In this document: in pieces, positions 17,020-26,221 of the stretch
How the letters are laid out: the number at the start of each line of letters is the position of its first letter
Position numbering within the stretch: the stretch's first letter is position 1
Source of the DNA: an uncultured bacterium
GTDB lineage: Bacteria; Verrucomicrobiota; Kiritimatiellia; CAIKKV01; CALHGX01
DNA length: 64,000 nt
Direction of reading: 5' to 3'
Assembly (NCBI GenBank): GCA_938031185.1
Contig: CALHGX010000009.1
Coordinates: 1 to 64,000, forward strand
Notes under the pieces: model-generated
Seen by the model: only the letters and a program-made list of their open reading frames with translations
What the model was told of the DNA's origin: nothing
Databases searched by the model: none
Made by a program: the position numbers and the translations under genes

Positions 17020-17789
17020 CGAACATTCATCCCACGGCAATTATCGAACCGGGGGCGCAGCTCGGCGTGGAGGTGGAGATTGGCGCCTACAGCGTCATCC
17101 GCCAGGGTGTTCGCATCGGGGACCGCACACGAATCATGCCGCATGTCCACCTTGACGGCGAAACCACCATTGGATGCGATTGTGTGATTTTCCCCTTCGC
17201 GAGCATCGGCACGCAAACACAGGACCTCAAGTACAAAGGCGGCCGGACGTTCGTCGAGATCGGCGATCGAACCACCCTTCGCGAGTATGTGACGGTCAAC
17301 GCCGGAACGGAAGAGGGCGAAGTGACTCGCGTGGGCGCCGGTTGCTTGTTGATGGCCTATGTTCATGTGGCCCATAAGTGTCAGGTCGGAAACGGGGTCA
17401 TCATCTCGAACGGCACTCAAATGGCGGGCCATGTGCAAGTTGAAGATCAGGCGGTTATTTCCGGCTTAGTGGCCATACATCAATTCACGCGCATTGGCCG
17501 GCTGGCGATGGTCGGTGGAATGTCCCGGGTTACCCAGGATGTGCCCCCGTTCATGTTGGCCGAGGGCACGCCCCTGACCATCCACGGAATCAACCGGGTC
17601 GGTTTGGAGCGCAGGGGTGTGCCGCCGGAAACCCAGGCCGACCTGAAGAAGGCCTTTCGTCTGTTGTATCGGGAAGGGTTGTCCACCCGGCAGGCGTTGG
17701 ACCGCATTCGAGCGGAGCTGCCGGCCAAAGCTGAAGTGGAACACCTGATCCGATTCATTGAAACATCCGAGCGCGGCATCGTCAAATAG
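17016..17789 (+). CDS. lpxA: Acyl-ACP--UDP-N-acetylglucosamine O-acyltransferase
   Basis: LpxA performs the first step of lipid A synthesis, moving a 3-hydroxyacyl chain to UDP-GlcNAc. The start IHPTAIIEPGAQLGVEVEIG and the many hexapeptide repeats build a left-handed beta helix. MAYVHVAHKCQVGNGVI contains the catalytic histidine, and QVEDQAVISGLVAIHQFTRI and GINRVGLERRG are typical. 257 residues is standard. The GTG start at 17016 overlaps the end of fabZ. gspD follows after 28 bases and may or may not share the transcript. Confidence 0.95.
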   Translation: MTNIHPTAIIEPGAQLGVEVEIGAYSVIRQGVRIGDRTRIMPHVHLDGETTIGCDCVIFPFASIGTQTQDLKYKGGRTFVEIGDRTTLREYVTVNAGTEEGEVTRVGAGCLLMAYVHVAHKCQVGNGVIISNGTQMAGHVQVEDQAVISGLVAIHQFTRIGRLAMVGGMSRVTQDVPPFMLAEGTPLTIHGINRVGLERRGVPPETQADLKKAFRLLYREGLSTRQALDRIRAELPAKAEVEHLIRFIETSERGIVK

Positions 17790-17817
17790 GCCGCTTGGTT
17801 CGAAGGAGTGCCGCCGA

Positions 17818-19773
17818 ATGAATGGAGCCCGCGCAACCCTTTATGGGCGTTGGTTGCTGACGGCGGTCTGCCTCGTCTTGGCATGCGTTGCGGCCGCGCA
17901 AGAGCCGGCGCGAGCGGCCCTGGTGGACCTGACGTTTGACCAGGTGGACGTGCGCACCTTTGTCAAGGTCGTGGCCGAGGTTAGCGGCCGCCGTTTCGCG
18001 GTGGACGACCAGGTCAAGGGCGCTGTGACCGTGGTCGCGCCGAAAATTCCGGCCACGAATGTGTACCCCCTCGCAATGGCTATTCTCGAAACGGTCGGCT
18101 GCGCCGTCGTCGAGGAAGCCGGATTTACGCGCGTGACCGTTTGGCCGGCGCGCGCCACGCCGGGCGCTCCCGTGTATCAGTCCGGCGCCGCCCTGCCCGC
18201 CGCCGGGCTGGTGACGCGCGTGATCTTGCTGCGCCATGTTCCGGCGGCGGACATTCGCAAAATGCTTGAGCCGCTCGTGGGACGCGAAAAGGGCGCGGCG
18301 CTGGCCGCCGTCGAAACCACCAATCACCTCATTGTGACGGATACGGCGGAGAATATTCGCCGACTGGAACAGGTGCTCGAAGCCGTGGATCGTCCCGGCC
18401 TTGGCGTCACCGCCGATGTCGTGTTCCTGAAATCAGCCGATGCCATTGAACTCGCGCAACAGTTCGGCGCCGTTGCTGGTCGGGCGGATCCGGCCCGCCC
18501 CGGGCGGGAACCTTACCTGCAACGGCCCGCCCGCGACAGAGAGCGGGAACTCTCGATCGTGGGACTGCCCCACGCCAACGCCGTTGTTCTCATCGGCGCG
18601 CCGTCCGAGGTGGAAGAAATGAAGCGCCTGCTGGATGTGGTGGACGTGGACCCCCTATCAGGCCGCGGCCACTTGCACGCGCTCTTCCTCCAGCATATCG
18701 CCGCCGAAGAGGCAGCCAAGAGCTTGAACGCGCTGCTTGAGAAGAGCGCGGCGCAGGATCCCCAAAAGGGCGACCGACGCCGCATCGCCATTGAGGCCAT
18801 TAGCGGCAACAACGCGCTACTGGTGGCCGCATCGCCGCCCGACTTTGAACGCGTGCGAACCTTGATTGCCGACTTGGACCGAATGCCGCAACAGGTCCTC
18901 ATCGAGGTGGTCATTGCCGAAATCAGCCTGACCGATGAATCCGACATCGGAGTCGAAATGGCCGCCGTCCAGTCTCCGTCCAAGGTGGGCGACACCGTGG
19001 TGCAGGGCGGCAGCCGCCTCGGCGACAGCGCCGAGGGGTTGCTCAACGCGGTTCAAAGCGGCATCTTCCCACGCGGGATCAGCATCGGCGTGGCGCGGGC
19101 CACCGGCGTGGACGCCGAAGGTCGTCTCACGGTGGGCTATCCGGCGGTGCTCAACATCAACGCCATGCGAAAGAAGGGCCACGTAAAAATCCTTTCCAGC
19201 ATACCATTGCTGGCCCAGAACAACCACGAGGCATCCGTCAGCGTGGTCAACAACATCCCCATTCTCAAGTCCACGATTCAAGGGGGGACCGGTGCGGAAC
19301 GGGACATTATCCAGAACATCGAGCGCTTGGATGTCGGCATCAAACTCAAGCTCACGCCCCATGTCAGCCCCAGCAACGAAGTGCGCATGCTCCTCAATCC
19401 CAGCATCGAGGCGCTGATCGATCCCGGCCCAAGCGGCACTCAATTCGCGCCCACCATTGCACGGCGCGAAGTCAGCACGACGGTCACCGTGCCCAACGGC
19501 CGAACCATTGTCATCAGCGGCCTCATCCGCGAGGATCAAACCTCGGTGATTCGGCGCATACCAATTCTCGGTTCGATCCCTCTGGCGGGCTGGCTCTTCC
19601 GACACAGCATCCGGCAGCGTGAGCGCACCAATTTGATTGTGCTCGTCACGCCGCATGTCCTGACCGGAGAGGAATCGGTGGAGAATCTGGCGGGCGAATG
19701 GGGCGCCCGAATGGGCCTTTCTTCGTCCAATCTGTTGCAGGCCGTATCTGCGGGAACAACGAATGCCCCGTGA
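17818..19773 (+). CDS. gspD: Type II secretion system secretin GspD
   Basis: The secretin forms the outer-membrane channel of the type II secretion system. The 651-residue protein has a signal peptide (WLLTAVCLVLACVAAAQ), an N0 domain (LTFDQVDVRTFVKVVAEVSG), N1-N3 ring domains with VILLRHVPAADIRKML and VFLKSADAIELAQQF, and the secretin core IEVVIAEISLTDESDIGVEM. The core continues with VVNNIPILKST and the C-terminal VPNGRTIVISGLIREDQ and IPILGSIPLAGWLFR. I chose the ATG at 17818 (gaaggagtgccgccga upstream), which places the signal peptide at the N-terminus. gspE and gspF follow. Confidence 0.94.
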   Translation: MNGARATLYGRWLLTAVCLVLACVAAAQEPARAALVDLTFDQVDVRTFVKVVAEVSGRRFAVDDQVKGAVTVVAPKIPATNVYPLAMAILETVGCAVVEEAGFTRVTVWPARATPGAPVYQSGAALPAAGLVTRVILLRHVPAADIRKMLEPLVGREKGAALAAVETTNHLIVTDTAENIRRLEQVLEAVDRPGLGVTADVVFLKSADAIELAQQFGAVAGRADPARPGREPYLQRPARDRERELSIVGLPHANAVVLIGAPSEVEEMKRLLDVVDVDPLSGRGHLHALFLQHIAAEEAAKSLNALLEKSAAQDPQKGDRRRIAIEAISGNNALLVAASPPDFERVRTLIADLDRMPQQVLIEVVIAEISLTDESDIGVEMAAVQSPSKVGDTVVQGGSRLGDSAEGLLNAVQSGIFPRGISIGVARATGVDAEGRLTVGYPAVLNINAMRKKGHVKILSSIPLLAQNNHEASVSVVNNIPILKSTIQGGTGAERDIIQNIERLDVGIKLKLTPHVSPSNEVRMLLNPSIEALIDPGPSGTQFAPTIARREVSTTVTVPNGRTIVISGLIREDQTSVIRRIPILGSIPLAGWLFRHSIRQRERTNLIVLVTPHVLTGEESVENLAGEWGARMGLSSSNLLQAVSAGTTNAP

Positions 19774-19802
19774 GACGGGCCGCGCCGAAGGTGAAGACGC
19801 AC

Positions 19803-21434
19803 ATGCCGCAGCCGCCCACGACCAGCGAGTCGGCTCCCGATGCCGCCGACGGTGATGTGATCGCCTGGCGTGAACGCGCTGCCGCCTTGGGGCTGGCTTT
19901 CGTGGAAACCGTCCCCGATGCCATGCTGGATGCGGAATTGACGCGCGGTGTGCCGGTGGAATGGGCGCGCGCCCATTTGGTGCTGCCCGTACGCTGGAAG
20001 GATGGCACGGCCCTGCTGACTGCCCGCCCTGAAGCCGTGGATCGGCAGGAGGAAGCGGCGTTGGTGCTTGGGACGGATCTGGAGCCGATAGTCGCTCCGC
20101 CGGCCGTGGTGCGCGAGGCCATTGAGCGCTGTTATTTCAGCCGCGAGGATTCACCAGAGCGGTTTCTGCGGGGATTGCAGGGAGCAACGAGCGGGCAATC
20201 GGTCGCTCCGGTGCGCCGAGCGGCCGACGATTTGTTGGAAGCTGCGGAAGAGGCGCCCGTGGCTCAACTGGTGAATCTCATCCTCCTCGAGGCCGTACGG
20301 CAACGGGCGTCGGACATACACTTCGAGCCCATGGAGTCGCGCTTGCGGGTCCGCTACCGAGTGGACGGCGTCCTTTACGATCAAGCGGCGCCGCCCAAGA
20401 ACATGGAACAGGCCGTGGTTTCCAGAATCAAAGTGATGGCACATCTTGACATCGCCGAGAAACGACTGCCGCAGGACGGCATGGCCCGTGTGCGCGTCGG
20501 CGAGCGAGAAATTGACGTGCGGGTCTCGACGGTGCCGGTCGCCGACGGCGAGCGTGTCGTGCTCCGCCTCTTGCACCAGGATGCCTCCTTGTTGCCGCTG
20601 ACGGACCTGGGCATGCCCCCGCCGATCTTCGAGCGATTCGACGCCCTGCTGCGCGAAGCTTGGGGCTTGATTGTGGTCTGCGGTCCCACCGGCAGCGGAA
20701 AGACCACCACTTTGTACGCCGCGCTCCGCCGGCTCGATACGGCCCGGCGCAACATTTTGACCATCGAAGAACCCATCGAGTACCGTCTCCCGCATATTGG
20801 CCAAATGCAGGTGAAGCCAAAGATTGGGCTCACGTTCGCGCGAGCCTTGCGGCATGTCCTGCGCCAGGATCCCGACGTGATCCTCGTCGGTGAAACAAGA
20901 GACCAGGAGACGGCGGAAATCGCCGTGCGCGCGTCACTCACTGGGCATCTGGTATTCACAACGCTGCATACGGGGGATGCCGCCGGAGCGGTGGTTCGCC
21001 TGGCTGACATGGGCGTCGAGTCTTTCTTGCTTGCAGACGCGCTGCGGGGCGCGCTGGCGCAGCGGCTGGCACGCCGGCTTTGCCCGCGATGTCGCATCCG
21101 GCGCCCGGCAGATGAACGCGATCTGTCGGCCTTGGGCGAGGTTGGACGATCGTTGCGCGGTCAGCCGCTTTGGGCAGCCGGCGCCGGCTGCCCTTCCTGC
21201 CTGGCGGGATATCGGGGCCGGTTGGGTCTGTTTGAATTGCTGGTGACGGACGATGCCGTCAGAGCCCTGGTTCGTGCGGGCGCGCGAGACCCTGAACCCC
21301 TGCGCCGCCATCTGGCCGCAGGCGCTCTGAACACGCTGGCAAAGGACGGCTTGGCCAAACTCGAGGCTGGAGAGACAAGTCTCGACGAACTGCTTTATGC
21401 GATCGGCCGGGCCGAGAACACCTCCGGCACCTGA
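19803..21434 (+). CDS. gspE: Type II secretion system ATPase GspE
   Basis: GspE is the cytoplasmic hexameric ATPase that drives pseudopilus assembly. Present are an N-terminal N1E-like domain, LLEAVRQRASDIHFEPMESR, RVRYRVDGVLY, Walker A GPTGSGKTTTLYAALRRLDT, the Asp box LTIEEPIEYRLPHIGQMQV, Walker B QDPDVILVGETRDQETAEIA, the His box GHLVFTTLHTGDAAGAVVRL and a four-cysteine zinc motif (CPRC...CPSC). The ATG at 19803 follows gaaggtgaagacg; a GTG at 19770 overlapping the gspD stop is a possible alternative. 544 residues. Confidence 0.94.
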   Translation: MPQPPTTSESAPDAADGDVIAWRERAAALGLAFVETVPDAMLDAELTRGVPVEWARAHLVLPVRWKDGTALLTARPEAVDRQEEAALVLGTDLEPIVAPPAVVREAIERCYFSREDSPERFLRGLQGATSGQSVAPVRRAADDLLEAAEEAPVAQLVNLILLEAVRQRASDIHFEPMESRLRVRYRVDGVLYDQAAPPKNMEQAVVSRIKVMAHLDIAEKRLPQDGMARVRVGEREIDVRVSTVPVADGERVVLRLLHQDASLLPLTDLGMPPPIFERFDALLREAWGLIVVCGPTGSGKTTTLYAALRRLDTARRNILTIEEPIEYRLPHIGQMQVKPKIGLTFARALRHVLRQDPDVILVGETRDQETAEIAVRASLTGHLVFTTLHTGDAAGAVVRLADMGVESFLLADALRGALAQRLARRLCPRCRIRRPADERDLSALGEVGRSLRGQPLWAAGAGCPSCLAGYRGRLGLFELLVTDDAVRALVRAGARDPEPLRRHLAAGALNTLAKDGLAKLEAGETSLDELLYAIGRAENTSGT

Positions 21435-21451
21435 CCGACCCCCTTCGCGCC

Positions 21452-22672
21452 ATGCGCACCTACAGCTATAAGGCCTTTGACGCGGAGGGACGCCCGCGCC
21501 GGGGCTTGATTGAAGCGGCCGACACCAAAGCGGCGCGGGAGCGACTGGCCTCCCAGGGGCTATACCCGGAATGGTTGGGTCTCGCGTCCAGTTCCTTGCC
21601 GCGACGGCCGGATGCATTCACGCGACGGGGCGTGCCCATCGCGCATCGGGCCGTTCTTTACAAGGATCTTTCGGTTCTGATCGGCTCCGGTCTCCCTTTG
21701 ATCCAGGCGTTGGACATTTTGCTCCAGTCTCCGGAACTCGCTGCTGCCAGATCCCTGTTGGCCGGCGCCAAAGACGGCATCCGCGAGGGGCGATCGTTGG
21801 CGGACTCGCTGGCCGCAGCAGGCGGTAGCCTCACGGACTTTGAACACGCCATGATCGAAGTCGGAGAGAAGACCGGCAGTTTGGATGCGGCGCTGGACGG
21901 TCTGTCATTGTTTTTGGAGGCCGAGTCGCGGCTGCGGCAACGAGCCGCTGCCGCGTTGGTCTACCCAAGCATCGTGCTGGTGGCGGCGGCCATTCTGGCG
22001 GTCATCATGCTTGGGTTTGCGCTCCCGGCCGCAGGAAGACTGCTCGAGGAGCAAACGGGGGCGCCCCCGCCCGCTCTGCTGCGGGCCATGATTGGATTGG
22101 GCCGCCTGTTGATGTGGGGCGGCCCGTTCTTGCTCGTTGGCGCCATGGGCGCCGGGGCATGGGCACGGCGCCGATGGCGCCGTGCCCTCCCTTTTCGCGA
22201 ACGCCTGGAGCGCTTGCTCTTTCGCATCCCGATGGTCGGACGAGGGAGAACTCTGCTGGTTAACCTGCGTTTTTCGCGCACACTGGCGTTGTTACTTCGG
22301 TCCGGCATGACACTGGTCGAAGCCATTCCGCTGGCCGGCCGGGCCACGGGAAGCGCATGGCTGGCCAGGCTGTTGCTCGATGAAACCGAGAATATCCGGC
22401 AAGGCGGCAACCTCGCCGAAGCGTTGCGGCGAATTCCTCCTCTGTCCGAATCCTTGCCGGCATGGGCGCTCGCCGGGGAAGCATCGGGCGCCCTGGAGCA
22501 TTTGATGAACACCGCCGCGGCCCACTACCAATATCAGTGGGAGCGCCATACGACCCGGGCGTTGTCCCTTCTGGAGCCCCTGCTGATTGCGGTCATCGGG
22601 CTCTTTGTGTTGCTGGTCACACTGTCGGTCCTGCTGCCGATCCTCGCCCTGAATCAGGCGGTGGATGGATAG
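21452..22672 (+). CDS. gspF: Type II secretion system inner-membrane protein GspF
   Basis: GspF is the polytopic platform protein of the system. It begins YSYKAFDAEGRPRRGLIEA, has the first cytoplasmic helical bundle (LYKDLSVLIGSGLPLIQALD) and three membrane helices (about residues 170-192, 214-232 and 373-398). The second repeat of the bundle reads NLRFSRTLALLLRSGMTLVE, then FVLLVTLSVLLPILALNQAV at the end. 406 residues is standard. The pseudopilin genes (gspG-K) do not follow; a convergent gene ends 6 bases after its stop. Confidence 0.94.
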   Translation: MRTYSYKAFDAEGRPRRGLIEAADTKAARERLASQGLYPEWLGLASSSLPRRPDAFTRRGVPIAHRAVLYKDLSVLIGSGLPLIQALDILLQSPELAAARSLLAGAKDGIREGRSLADSLAAAGGSLTDFEHAMIEVGEKTGSLDAALDGLSLFLEAESRLRQRAAAALVYPSIVLVAAAILAVIMLGFALPAAGRLLEEQTGAPPPALLRAMIGLGRLLMWGGPFLLVGAMGAGAWARRRWRRALPFRERLERLLFRIPMVGRGRTLLVNLRFSRTLALLLRSGMTLVEAIPLAGRATGSAWLARLLLDETENIRQGGNLAEALRRIPPLSESLPAWALAGEASGALEHLMNTAAAHYQYQWERHTTRALSLLEPLLIAVIGLFVLLVTLSVLLPILALNQAVDG

Positions 22673-22678
22673 CCCCGG

Positions 22679-23536
22679 TTATCGGTGAACCAGTGGCCTT
22701 GCCGTCCGCTTCCGGTTGCGGAAAAGAACGTGCTCCCGGTATCCCGCATCGAGGGCCGTTTGCACAGCCGCATCGAAAGCCCACCCCACTTCCTCGGGCC
22801 GATGGGAGTCGGAACCGAAACAAATGGGCACGCCGCGCTCGCAAGCCAATTGAAGTATCAACGCTGAAGGGTAGGCCTCGCCCACCGCGCGGCGCAATCC
22901 CGACGTGTTGATTTCTATTGCCATGTCCGCCGCAGCAATCCGGTCGAGCACAGGCTGCACCCATTCGCGCATGTGGTCGTCGTCCAACCGATGCCCGAAT
23001 TTCTTGGGGAGATCGAGGTGCGCCACCACGTCGTAAAGCCGCGTGTCGGCCATGCGGCCGAGCAGGCTGAAATACTCCTTCCATACCCCCCGCACATCGG
23101 CCCGCTCCCACGCCGCCATTTGAGAAGGGTTGTCGAAGCCCCAACCCCCAATGTAGTGAACAGCGCCAAGAACCAAATCGAACGGTTGGTTGCGCAGCCA
23201 TGATCGCACATAACCTTCGCAGCCGTCATAAAAGTCCGCTTCGATTCCCAGCAACACAGACGGCGAACCGTCCCGCTGCAGCGGCCGCACCAGTTGCAGA
23301 TACTCCGCATATTGGCCTGGCTCCATGCGATGCTGGGGATCGTACCCAGACGGATCCGGCATGTGGTCGGTAAAGCATATTTCGCGCATGCCGCGCCGAC
23401 CGGCCATCGCGCGATAGTCCGCCACATGGCCCTCCGCATGCTTGCAGAGCGGCGTGTGAACATGATAGTCGGGCGGCACGGACGCGCATGTCCCGTTGTC
23501 CAGAACAAATCCTTCTTCTCCGTTGGCCGGCAGCAT
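22679..23536 (-). CDS. PHP-domain phosphatase, histidinol-phosphatase (HisK) type
   Basis: The protein has the PHP metal-binding order: DYHVHTPLCKHAEG, EICFTDHMP, LGIEADFYDG, LGAVHYIGGWGFD, DVVAHLDLPKKFG, AIEINTSGLRR and CFGSDSHRPEEVG. This pattern is that of HisK-like histidinol-phosphate phosphatases, which act in histidine synthesis, although several PHP subfamilies share it. I chose the ATG at 23536 (gaggtg just upstream, 285 residues); an ATG at 23560 adds eight residues without a good ribosome-binding site. Transcription runs towards gspF and away from the efflux operon. Histidine specificity is moderately sure. Confidence 0.82.
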   Translation of the reverse strand: MLPANGEEGFVLDNGTCASVPPDYHVHTPLCKHAEGHVADYRAMAGRRGMREICFTDHMPDPSGYDPQHRMEPGQYAEYLQLVRPLQRDGSPSVLLGIEADFYDGCEGYVRSWLRNQPFDLVLGAVHYIGGWGFDNPSQMAAWERADVRGVWKEYFSLLGRMADTRLYDVVAHLDLPKKFGHRLDDDHMREWVQPVLDRIAAADMAIEINTSGLRRAVGEAYPSALILQLACERGVPICFGSDSHRPEEVGWAFDAAVQTALDAGYREHVLFRNRKRTARPLVHR

Positions 23537-23674
23537 GGACACCTCTTTTCTTGCATCCATGGTAGGCGTTCGCATGAAAGTCGTCAACGACGCCCAGCTC
23601 CCGCCCGACGTAAATGGCGAGGAGCGTTTGATCTTGCATGGGATCGGCGCCAACAGTACCGTCGCCCTGGATTT

Positions 23675-25063
23675 ATGCCAGAGTCATCCATTTGTTGTGG
23701 GCGTGGTCACGTCGAGCCCCTCCATTTGCGTCCGGGGGGCGCTGCCCTTGTCTGCGTCATGCTGCTGTGCCTGACGACGCCGTTCCCGTCGAGTGGCGAT
23801 GAGGCCCACCTGTATACGACGGACCAGTGCGTGCGGCGTGCTCTTGAATACGCCGTGCCTCTCGCCAATGCGCATCGCGATCTTGAGGCGGCCAATGCGC
23901 GGATTGTTGGCGCCCGTTCCGAGGCGTTCCCCCAACTTGCCCTCAAGGCCGATTATACCCGCTTCGATGAAGTGGCTTCGTTTGACTTCGGCGACGGCCG
24001 TCAGGTTTCATTCGGTCAACTGAACAATTACTCGGCGGGCCTGGAGGTGACCCAGTTGCTTTACTCCGGAGGGCGTATCGGAGCGGGCATCCGCGCCGCG
24101 GGCCTGTATCGGCGTTATGCGGCCTTGTCCGTTGAGCGCGCCGCGAGGGAAACGCGGCGGGATGTTGTCGTGGCGTGTGCGGATCTTCTGCTGGCCCGCA
24201 AAGCCGTCGAGGTGTTTGCTCGATCCGTCGAGCATCTTGAGCAGTTTGCGACCCGAGAGCAGGCTCGTTTCGAAGCGCAAACGGCTTCGGAGTTCGACCT
24301 GTTGAGCGCGCGCGTCCGAGCGGCCAACGAGAAGCCGAAATGGATCGAAGCGCGAAATCGGCTTGAATTAGCCCGTGAACGCCTGCGCACGCTGGCGCAT
24401 CTGCCGCCCGGCCCTTTCGACCTCGCAGAGGACCTCTCCTACGCGCCGGCCGATTGGAGTCTGGACGAATTGCTGACGCATGCAGTGACGCGACGCCCTG
24501 AACTGATTCAGATGGACCTGCTGGCCGGATTGCGGGAGCAGGAGCTCCAATCTGTGCGCAGTGAGCAGCAGCCGACGGCGAACGCATTTTTTTCCTACAC
24601 GGGCGCCAACAGCAGCCAGAACAACCCCGCCCAATCCGAATGGGACTGGCGATGGACCGCAGGAGCCACTGTCCGATGGACTTTCTTCGATGGCGGACAG
24701 CGCGCCAGCCGCATCACCGAAAAGAGGTTGGAAGCGGCGAAAGCTCGGGCCTTGGCTGAGGATTTTCGGCGCGCCGTGACGATGGAAATTCGGCAGGCGT
24801 ACCTCGACATGGTGCACGCCCGTGAATCCGTCGCGGGTGGAGAAGAAATAGTAGTCTTGGCTCAGCGTTCCTTGTCCATTGCGGAAACCCGGCACCAGCA
24901 GGGATTGGCGACGGCCTTGGAGTACGCGGAAGCCAATCTGGCCCTTCGCACAGCCCAACTGGCCTTGCAAACCGCCGTAAGAGACCATCTGGCGGCTGTC
25001 GAGCGCTTGCGGTGTGCGGCGGCCCTCGGCGATCCCCCTTTGGAGCATATGGAGGCAGACTGA
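23675..25063 (+). CDS. TolC-family outer-membrane efflux protein
   Basis: A 462-residue protein with a signal peptide (AALVCVMLLCLTTPFPSSGD) and the duplicated helical/beta-barrel TolC pattern: YTTDQCVRRALEYAVPLANA, ANARIVGARSEAFPQLALKA, LEVTQLLYSGGRIG, VRWTFFDGGQRASRITEKRL and HQQGLATALEYAEANLALRT. It would form the outer-membrane exit duct for the adaptor and RND pump encoded next. I chose the ATG at 23675; the frame is open far upstream over the divergent PHP gene. The adaptor starts directly after its stop. Confidence 0.92.
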   Translation: MPESSICCGRGHVEPLHLRPGGAALVCVMLLCLTTPFPSSGDEAHLYTTDQCVRRALEYAVPLANAHRDLEAANARIVGARSEAFPQLALKADYTRFDEVASFDFGDGRQVSFGQLNNYSAGLEVTQLLYSGGRIGAGIRAAGLYRRYAALSVERAARETRRDVVVACADLLLARKAVEVFARSVEHLEQFATREQARFEAQTASEFDLLSARVRAANEKPKWIEARNRLELARERLRTLAHLPPGPFDLAEDLSYAPADWSLDELLTHAVTRRPELIQMDLLAGLREQELQSVRSEQQPTANAFFSYTGANSSQNNPAQSEWDWRWTAGATVRWTFFDGGQRASRITEKRLEAAKARALAEDFRRAVTMEIRQAYLDMVHARESVAGGEEIVVLAQRSLSIAETRHQQGLATALEYAEANLALRTAQLALQTAVRDHLAAVERLRCAAALGDPPLEHMEAD

Positions 25064-25064
25064 C

Positions 25065-26207
25065 ATGGCCACGAAAATATGGCGCGTGCTGCGGCGATTG
25101 TTATGCCGATCGAAGTCCGAAGTTGAGCCCTGCGGTCCCAGCCCCGCGCTGATCGGCCTGCTGGTTTTGCTGGTGGCCGCCACCACGTATCTGGCCCTTC
25201 GACCGCGCCACGACCGAAAGGCCCCCAGCCTGCCACCCACTCCGCTGCCCGTTGCGATCATCACCGTGGCGCCAACGAGTCTGCCCGAGATCGTGATTCT
25301 TTCCGGCCGGATCGAGGCGGATCAAACGGTGACAGTTGCGGCCGAACACGCCGGCCGCATCACGCATCTGGGCGCCGCCAAGGGGGACGATGTTGGCGAG
25401 GGCCAGATACTGCTGCGGGTGGACAGTGCCACTCAAGAGGCGGCGCTGGAAAAAGCCGCCGCCACTTTGCGCCAGGCGCAGAACGATCTCGAACGGACGG
25501 TCGAGATGCTTAAAAACGGCGCGGTGTCCGTTCGCGATCACGAAAACGCGCAAACACTGGCGGCGCTCGCCAAAGCCGACTTCCTGGAGAAAAAAGCCGA
25601 CCTGGATCGTTGCCAGGTTGCGAGCCCAATCAGGGCGGTCGTCGAACAGCGTTTTGTGGAAACGGGCGAGTACGTGCTGCCCGGCGCGCCCGTCTACCGG
25701 CTTGTGGCGCTGGAGCGCATCAAGGCCGCGGTGGAACTCGCCGAAGCAGACGCGCTGTCCGTACGGCGAGGCGACGTTGCTGGTTTCACGGTGGACACGC
25801 TGCCTGACATGGTGTTCAGTGGGACCGTCAGATACGTGGCGACCGCGGCCGATCCTGGCAGCAATACGTTTCGCGCGGAGATCGAAGCGGACAATCCCGG
25901 GCGAATCCTTCGGCCGGGCCTTCTTGTGCGGGTCCCCATTTGTCGGCGCATGATGACGGACGTGTTGGCTGTGCCGCTGGAGGCCTTGGTGCCGTCTAAG
26001 GGAGAGTACATCGCCTACGTGGCCGAAGAGGGACGCGCCGTCCGCCGGCTCGTGAAGATCCGCGCGCTTGTGGGGCGCCTGGCTGTGATTCAGAGCGGCT
26101 TGGCGCCCGGGGAACGCCTGGTCGTCGAGGGGCAGCGCCTGTTGGCCGACGGCAGTCCCTTGCTCGAAGTAGCGGCGACGGCCACATCTCGCACGGCCGT
26201 TCCATAG
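25065..26207 (+). CDS. RND efflux periplasmic adaptor (membrane fusion protein)
   Basis: The protein has an N-terminal membrane helix (ALIGLLVLLVAATTYLALR). A split biotinyl-lipoyl domain follows (VILSGRIEADQTVTVAAEHA; later VASPIRAVVEQRFVETGEYV), with an intervening coiled coil of about 70 residues rich in Ala, Glu and Lys. A beta-barrel segment (FSGTVRYVATAADPGSNTFR) and a C-terminal membrane-proximal domain (VPLEALVPSKGEYIAYV, LAPGERLVVEGQRLL) complete it. These are the HlyD/AcrA-type adaptor modules that clamp TolC to the pump. The short coiled coil is typical of RND adaptors. 380 residues; it lies 14 bases before the pump gene. Confidence 0.93.
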   Translation: MATKIWRVLRRLLCRSKSEVEPCGPSPALIGLLVLLVAATTYLALRPRHDRKAPSLPPTPLPVAIITVAPTSLPEIVILSGRIEADQTVTVAAEHAGRITHLGAAKGDDVGEGQILLRVDSATQEAALEKAAATLRQAQNDLERTVEMLKNGAVSVRDHENAQTLAALAKADFLEKKADLDRCQVASPIRAVVEQRFVETGEYVLPGAPVYRLVALERIKAAVELAEADALSVRRGDVAGFTVDTLPDMVFSGTVRYVATAADPGSNTFRAEIEADNPGRILRPGLLVRVPICRRMMTDVLAVPLEALVPSKGEYIAYVAEEGRAVRRLVKIRALVGRLAVIQSGLAPGERLVVEGQRLLADGSPLLEVAATATSRTAVP

Positions 26208-26221
26208 CTTGGAAAAACGGC

